This document shows, piece by piece, positions 58,536 through 64,000 of a stretch of 64,000 bases of DNA. Positions within the stretch are counted from its first letter, which is position 1. The number at the start of each line of letters is the position of its first letter. The translations under genes and the position numbers were made by a program. Source of the stretch: Lepidurus packardi (Eukaryota; Arthropoda; Branchiopoda; Notostraca; Triopsidae). A model generated the notes under the pieces. It was not told the DNA's origin and searched no databases. It worked only from the letters and a program-made list of their open reading frames with translations. The stretch is from positions 12,768,790 to 12,832,789 of the forward strand of contig JAKZAN010000002.1 of the NCBI GenBank assembly GCA_023053545.1. Direction: 5' to 3'.

Positions 58536-60135
58536 ACCAGGGAGAGGTACAACAGATGCCCTCATGGAACTCAGTAACTCCGTACTAAACAGCTTTGACA
58601 GAGGCAAAGTTCAAACAGCCCTCCTACTTGATATTAAAGGAGCATTTGACAACGTAGTACATCAAAAACTGGTTGCCGAAATGAAGAAACTAAAGGTGCC
58701 CTCACAGATTGTCAAGTGGATACAGAGCTTCCTCCAAGACAGGAGAGCATTCGTCGTACACGGAACGGAAAACAGTCAAACATATGCCATAAAAAAAGGT
58801 GTACCGCAAGGATCTCCAATATCACCTATCATCTTTTTGTTATATATCAACGGGGCGCTAAGTGTAATAAACCGGAAACGAATTCACATCGGTGCCTTCG
58901 CCGATGATTTGCTCCTCCACACTTCGGGTTCGTCCAGCGAATGGAACACAAGACTTTTAGCGAACAATCTATGCTCACTAGAAAAATGGGGAAGGAAGTT
59001 TGAGCTAGAATTCTCCAGGGACAAGACCGAGTTGATACACTTCTCAAGAAAAAGAACAGAAGAGGTTGCCCCGCTAATATGGGGAACGACAACTATCTAC
59101 CCAAAGGAGGCAGTGAGATACCTGGGCGTAATCTATGATAACAGGCTCACATGGCAAAGCCATATTTCCCTACTAGCAGCTCAATGTAATAACACCCTTC
59201 AGAGGATCCACCGGTTGATCAAAATTTCGAAGTCCATCACATGCTCCCAAGTACGCACTCTCTTCCATGCAACTATCGTTTCAAAGTTGACCTATGGATA
59301 CCCAGCTTGGTGCAATGCCTCGGAAACCAGGCTTCGGCCTATCACCCAAATATACCGAAGAGGCCTTCTGCTAATTTCAGGAGCACTTCCTTCAACCCCA
59401 ACCATAGCCCTAGAGGTTGATACAGGCGTCCTACCATTAAACTTAAAGTTAAAATGGACACTTCTACGACACTATGCGCATAAGAACTGGCAGAAATGGC
59501 CAATACAGGTAGAAACCCAGAGACACAAGATGTATGCATCCTGTGAAGAAAGGACAAGATGCCTGGCCAGGGCAATCTGGTCAAGCCCACCCGCAACCCA
59601 AAAAGAAGCCCTACTAGAAATTAAAAAAGCGCTTATTAAAACGTGGCAAAATGGATGGGAATCAACTAATAGCCCTTTAAAAGATTTGAATGCTGTTCCA
59701 TCTCTTCATGGAATCATCAACTCAAGACTACCAAGAAATACCATTGCAACGATTATACAGGTCCGATCCACGCACTTCCCAACATTGAGCTATTTGTATA
59801 GAATTGGCCGTTCGCCCACTAAGCTTTGCCCATGCCCGGAAATGGTTATCCAAGACCTTCACCACGTTTTTATACATTGTCGTTGGTTAAACAAGTGCAG
59901 AGCGAAGTTGATTAGAGCCCACAGTTCCCTCAAACTGCACTTTAAACCTCAGAACTTTCTCATGGACCCAAAACTATTCCCAGCGGTGAAACTTTTCCTT
60001 AACGAGGCCAAACAGACTTTCAATTCAGCAACCAGCCAAGGACGAGAAGCTCACCCAATCATTTCAGTACTTTTTCTACCCCCCTTACACCCTTCTCTCT
60101 TGACCCCCATCCCATCCATCCAACCCTGTTATTAG
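58528..60135 (+). pseudogene. LINE ORF2, RT catalytic core and C-terminal zinc motif
   Basis: Continuation in the +1 frame. Motif A is LLLDIKGAFDNVVH (Asp at 58630-58632), motif B GVPQGSPISPIIFLLY, motif C FADDLLLH (58897-58908), then the RT-thumb signature VRYLGVIYDNRLTWQSHI. A Cys/His cluster follows at 59827-59880 (CPC...HH...H-C), the C-terminal zinc-knuckle-like motif of jockey, I, R1 and related clades. No RNase H domain follows. The frame is otherwise intact to TAG at 60133-60135, so the element is fairly young. Clade placement is by motif memory only. Confidence 0.92.
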
Positions 60136-60224
60136 TATCTGTTTTTATAATATAATATCTTGCAAGGATACGACAAATACATAGTTTGGCAACAGGCTTT
60201 CAAGCCTACGCCGGCTTTAAATTG

Positions 60225-60259
<35 letters not shown>

Positions 60260-60424
60260 ATAAAACATACAATAAATAATAAAATAAAACAAATTCCAAT
60301 TTAAAACTAGCTAATTTGAATGTAAAACGAATGATCTACCACCTAAACGCAAAAAGGAAGTAACTTGAACCGTTTCCGAAAGTCTCGCGCCGCGAAAAAG
60401 CAGATAGTTTCCATGACGACACAT

Positions 60425-60440
60425 GCGCCATCTAGCGGCC
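60425..60440 (+). promoter_or_regulatory. CTCF-like motif
   Basis: GCGCCATCTAGCGGCC. On the minus strand CCGCTAGATGGCGC agrees with the CTCF core CCASYAGRKGGCRC at all but one base. It lies upstream of the RasGAP long-isoform start and beside the LINE insertion. Best of four such motifs. Confidence 0.45.
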
Positions 60441-60964
60441 GGTCATGGCACTAGATACTCAATTTCATCCCTTTTTGAAAAAGTTTATCAACTTACAAAG
60501 GAACATCTTTTTAGAAAGAAAAGAAAAAAATCGTTTTAGGAACAATGGTTAAAGTTAGAAAGTTAAAAAACTAATTTAATAAATTAAAGTAATTTCAAAC
60601 CTCCATACATCAGTCCTTAATTCCAAAGTTTAAAACAATTAATTACTGCTTAATTCATTCCTATTTTATTACTACTATAAATTAATTCCAACTAAAGCGC
60701 ATTTTATAACAAAACTAAGGCAATTATACTAGCAAGTTACTAACGCTCGCATGTCTTTCCCAAAATACTAGCATTTCTTACTTTTTATTTATTTTTGGGG
60801 GTTTAAGTTTTGTTTTTAACTTTTTACATCCACACGGGAGGAACAACCTGGAAAAGCCATTAGAAGAACTAACGTAATTTGGTCACAAAACAGAAGAGAA
60901 TGCTATCCTCCCGGGGCTCATTCGAAAAGAAAACTTTTTAAAAAAATAAAATAATAATACAAAA

Positions 60965-61740
60965 TAGTGAGTTTAATGTTCTAATCCTTATCAATCTGTC
61001 TGAAATCTTCTCCTCCGAAGAAAACAGAAAAGAATCTATTTTTGTTAATAATAATCTAGTTTAATGTTCAATAATCTAGTTTAATAATTTAGTTTAACGT
61101 TCTAATCCTTATCAAACTGTCTGAAATCTTCTTCTCCTCCAAAGAAAAAAGAAAATAATCTATTTTACTTAATAATAATCTAGTTTAATGTTTAATAATC
61201 TAGTTTAATAATTTAGTTTCATGTTCTAATCCTTATCAAAGTGTCAGAAATCTTTTCCTCCGAAGAAAAAAGAAAAAAATCTATTTTAGTTAATAATAAT
61301 CTAGTTTAATAATTTAGTTTAACGTTCTAATCCTTATCAAGCTGTCTGAAATCTTCTTCTCCTCCAAAGAAAAAAGAAAATAATCTATTTTAAATAATAA
61401 TCTAGTTTAACAATTTAGTTTAACGTTCTAATCTCTTATCAAACCGTTCTAATCCTTATCAAACTGTCTGAAATCTTCTTCTCCTCCACAGAAAAAAGAC
61501 AATAATCTATTTTTGTTAATAATAATCTAGTTTAATAATTTAGTTTAATGTTCTAATCCTTATCAAGCTGTCTGAAATCTTCTTCTCCTCCAAAGAAAAA
61601 AGAAAATAATCTATTTTAAATAATAATCTAGTTTAATGTTTAATAATCTAGTTTAACAATTTAGTTTAACGTTCTAATCCTTATCAAACTGTCTGAAAGC
61701 TTCTTCTCCTCCAAAGAAAAAAGAAAATAATCTATTTCGA
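60965..61740. repeat. AT-rich ~110-170-bp tandem array
   Basis: GTTCTAATCCTTATCAAACT, then GTCTGAAATCTTCTTCTCCT, then CCAAAGAAAAAAGAAAATAA, then TAATAATCTAGTTTAAT recurs about seven times. Copy length varies through expansion of AATCTAGTTTAAT sub-units. Confidence 0.93.
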
Positions 61741-62454
61741 TCTTTTTAGCGCCAATCGAATACCACACAAACGGAAAAAGAAGGCGGGAGGGAGAGGGGG
61801 GCTAATGGGTAGACGCTATTAAGAGCCCTAAGGGCGTCCCAGGCGTCACCAGCATCAATACTCGTAACTTTACTTTTGTCTTCCGGATCCTTTCCTTAAT
61901 ATAAAACCCAAACACTGACCTTTCCCCCACTTTTTTTTCCTCTTTTTTTTTCTTCTTATTTTTAAAGCCGACAGCGACACACGAACGAATGCCTGCAAGC
62001 TTCTTCTCTCACACTCAACCACACATAAAAAAAATAAAAAAAAATCTTCGAGAGATTCCAGCTTCGCACACTCTCAGTAATTTCCTCTTTTATTTTATTC
62101 TTATTTTTTTCAGTATTTTTTGTCGGGTTGCCTGACCCTTTTTGCAGCGGTAGCTCAAGGAAAACAAGCCCGTGTTTAAGAGACAAGAAACAGCACCAGC
62201 CCTGACTTAATTGGACCAGGCGGTTTCGATACATTTTTCCAACATTAAACAAAAAAAGAGAATCTTAAAGAAGAAAAGAGAAAAAGTTGAATCTTCTGTT
62301 TTTCTTGTTCTTTCCTTTTAAAGAGACAGATGGCGTTGTGTTTTTATCTTATTCTTTGCTATGGTTGGTTCTTTTTACTCATCTTTAGTAGATTTTCTTC
62401 TTTATTACTGGATTGAAGACTAACGCGGGAAATGACGTTACAAACGGGAAGTAG

Positions 62455-62905
62455 AATACAGGACGACTCGACATAAGGACGCCGGGCCCCGACACAAGGA
62501 CGCCGGACCCCGACAGAAGGAAGCCTAATCTAGCTTGGCAACACGACACAAGGACGCCGTGTACTCGACATAAGGACGCCGGGACCGACACAAGGACGCT
62601 GGACCTAGACAGAAGGACGCCTAACCTAGCTTGGCAACACGACACAAGGACGACTGGATACAAGGACGCCGTGTACACGACCCAGGGAAGCCGGGACCCG
62701 ACAGAAGGACGCCTAACCTAGCTTGGCAACACGACACAAGGACGACTCGATACAAGGACACCGTGTACACGACCCAGGGAAGCCGGGACCCGACAGAAGG
62801 ACGCATAACGTAGCTTGGCAACACGACACAAGGACGACTCGAAACAAGGACGCAGTGTACCCGACACAAGGAAGCCGGGCCCCAACAGAAGGACGCCAGG
62901 CCCAT
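62455..62905. repeat. GC-rich ~92-bp minisatellite (copy 1)
   Basis: Built of the short motif ACACAAGGACGCC/ACAGAAGGACGCC at about 15-18-bp spacing. These are arranged in ~92-bp units that end CCTAACCTAGCTTGGCAACA (about 62621, 62713, 62805). Free of stop codons in several frames on both strands, so it yields misleading open frames. GC content is far above its surroundings. Confidence 0.93.
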
Positions 62906-63477
62906 AATATTTTCAGCTATCCTTTCCTTAATATAAAACCCAAACACTGACCTTTCCCCCACTTTTTTTCGACTTTTTTTTTTTATTTTTTAAAGCCGAC
63001 AGCGACACACGAACGAATGCCTGCAAGCTTCTTCTCTCACACTCAACCACACATAAAAAAAATAAAAAAAAATCTTCGAGAGATTCCAGCTTCGCACACT
63101 CTCAGTAATTTCCTCTTTTATTTTATTCTTATTTTTTTCGGTATTTTTTGTCGGGTTGCCTGACCCTTTTTGCAGCGGTAGCTCAAGGAAAACAAGCCCG
63201 TCTTTAAGAGACAAGAAACAGCACCAGCCCTGACTTAATTGGACCACGCGGTTTCGATACATTTTTCCAACGAAAAAGAAAAAAAACTTAAAAAAAAGAA
63301 AGGAAAGTTGAATCTTCTTTTTTTCTTGTTCTTTCCTTTTAAAGAGACAGATGGCGTTGTGTTTTTACCTTATTCTTTGCTATTCTTGGTTCTTTTTACA
63401 CATCTTTATTACATTTTCTTCTTTACTACTGGATTGAAGACTAACGCTGGAAACGAAGTTAAAAATAACGGGAAGTA

Positions 63478-63905
63478 GATACAAGGACGACTCGACATAA
63501 GGACGCCGGGCCCCGACACAAGGACGCCTAACCTAGCTTGGCAACACGACACAAGGACGACTCGACACAAGGAAGCCGGGCTCCGACACAAAGACGCTGG
63601 ACCTCGACAGAAGGACGGCTAACCTAGCTTGGCAACACGACACAAGGACGACTCGATACAAGGACGCCTTATACCCGACATAAGGAAGCCGGGCTGGCAA
63701 CACGACACAAGGACGCTGGATCCAGACAGAAGGACGCCTAACCTAGTTTGGCAACACGACACAAGGACGACTCGAAACAAGGACGCCGGGACCCGACAGA
63801 AGGACGCATAACCTAGCTTGGCAACACGACACAAGGACGACTCGATACAAGGATGCCGTGTACCCGACCCAAGAAAGCCGGGACCCGACAGAAGGACGCC
63901 AGACC
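63478..63905. repeat. GC-rich ~92-bp minisatellite (copy 2)
   Basis: Same motif set as copy 1 (ACACAAGGACGACTCGA, CCGACAGAAGGACGCC, CTAACCTAGCTTGGCAAC) with unit order rearranged and some truncated units. This indicates independent turnover after the 1.03-kb duplication. Confidence 0.92.
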
Positions 63906-64000
63906 CATAATCGTTTCAGCTACCAATATAATTTCGAGTTTAAAAGGTCTCTGCTCATGGGTTAAGCGCCAACGAGATTAGAAAGTGCTTAAGCCGTGTT

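Larger units (their letters stand above)
57847..60257 (+). mobile_element. 5'-truncated non-LTR retrotransposon (jockey/I-like LINE)
   Basis: 2.4-kb element with the reverse-transcriptase half of ORF2, a short 3' UTR and a 33-base poly-A (60225-60257). The endonuclease part and ORF1 are missing, a common result of incomplete target-primed reverse transcription. The 3' UTR carries GGCAACAGGCTTTCAAGCCT, whose AGGCTT/AAGCCT arms can form a small hairpin; the same motif ends the relic at 18910-19258. It stands outside the RasGAP gene, upstream and on the opposite strand. Confidence 0.93.
60258..61760. other. AT-rich flank with tandem array
   Basis: Right flank of the LINE. It holds a CTCF-like motif (60425-60440), AT-rich unique sequence to about 60960, then the array at 60965-61740. 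No coding segment recognised. Confidence 0.65.
61885..63925. repeat. 1.03-kb tandem duplication with GC-rich minisatellite
   Basis: AAAGCCGACAGCGACACACG occurs at 61964 and 62992 (period 1,028). Each copy has ~500 bp of unique sequence (pyrimidine tracts, CTTCGAGAGATTCCAGC, GTCGGGTTGCCTGACCC) followed by a GC-rich minisatellite (62455-62905 and 63478-63905). The two copies are ~97% alike by eye in the unique part but differ in minisatellite arrangement. Confidence 0.95.

Noticed and set aside
62385..63834. Open frames on both strands in the GC-rich arrays
   Set aside because: The repeat unit lacks stop codons in several frames, giving low-complexity peptide repeats; no gene signals.

Overview
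The window looks like a repeat-rich invertebrate chromosome, most likely an arthropod. It is AT-rich, has long introns, a degenerate (CCTAA)n block of the arthropod telomere type, a jockey/I-like non-LTR retrotransposon, and a single-copy-looking gene of the SynGAP/DAB2IP/RASAL2 RasGAP family (Drosophila orthologue raskol). No bacterial-type operon, tRNA, rRNA or CRISPR array was seen.

One gene, on the minus strand, runs through about 53 kb. From 5' to 3' its exons are 53789-52184, 48907-48789, 48433-48383, 48038-47843, 41123-40596, 12681-12569, 9119-9022, 2336-2067, 1171-1070 and 791-607. Two further coding starts, 32747-32357 and 21102-20733, end in the same splice phase and can also join 12681. 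All junctions keep one reading frame (3,268 coding bases in the longest path, about 1,089 codons to the window edge). The protein has a disordered, acidic, Ser-rich N-terminus, a PH domain interrupted by a long insert, and the first part of a C2 domain. The RasGAP catalytic domain must lie beyond base 1. Three alternative N-termini converging on one exon suggest three promoters. No transcript data are available here, so this is a gene model read from splice signals, phase and family resemblance.

The introns are filled with tandem arrays, nearly every large intron having its own: 109-bp (9.2-10.0 kb), 172-bp (16.4-17.4 kb), 62-bp (19.7-20.5 kb), 88/198-bp (22.4-23.5 kb), 505-bp x3 (30.3-31.8 kb), 92-bp (44.4-45.1 kb). 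A 54-bp minisatellite lies inside the first coding exon. One family stands out: a ~58-60-bp monomer with the core CGCCCTTAT, found at nine or more separate places and in both orientations. It is often associated with a palindrome of the form TTTCATTGTTG-n-CAACAATGAAA.

Upstream of the gene (right end) are a 2.4-kb 5'-truncated LINE on the plus strand (57847-60257, one frameshift, 12-bp target duplication) and a 1.03-kb tandem duplication carrying a GC-rich 92-bp minisatellite (61.9-63.9 kb). A second, 350-bp relic of the same LINE family, with a 16-bp target duplication, sits in the 12.7-20.7 kb intron.
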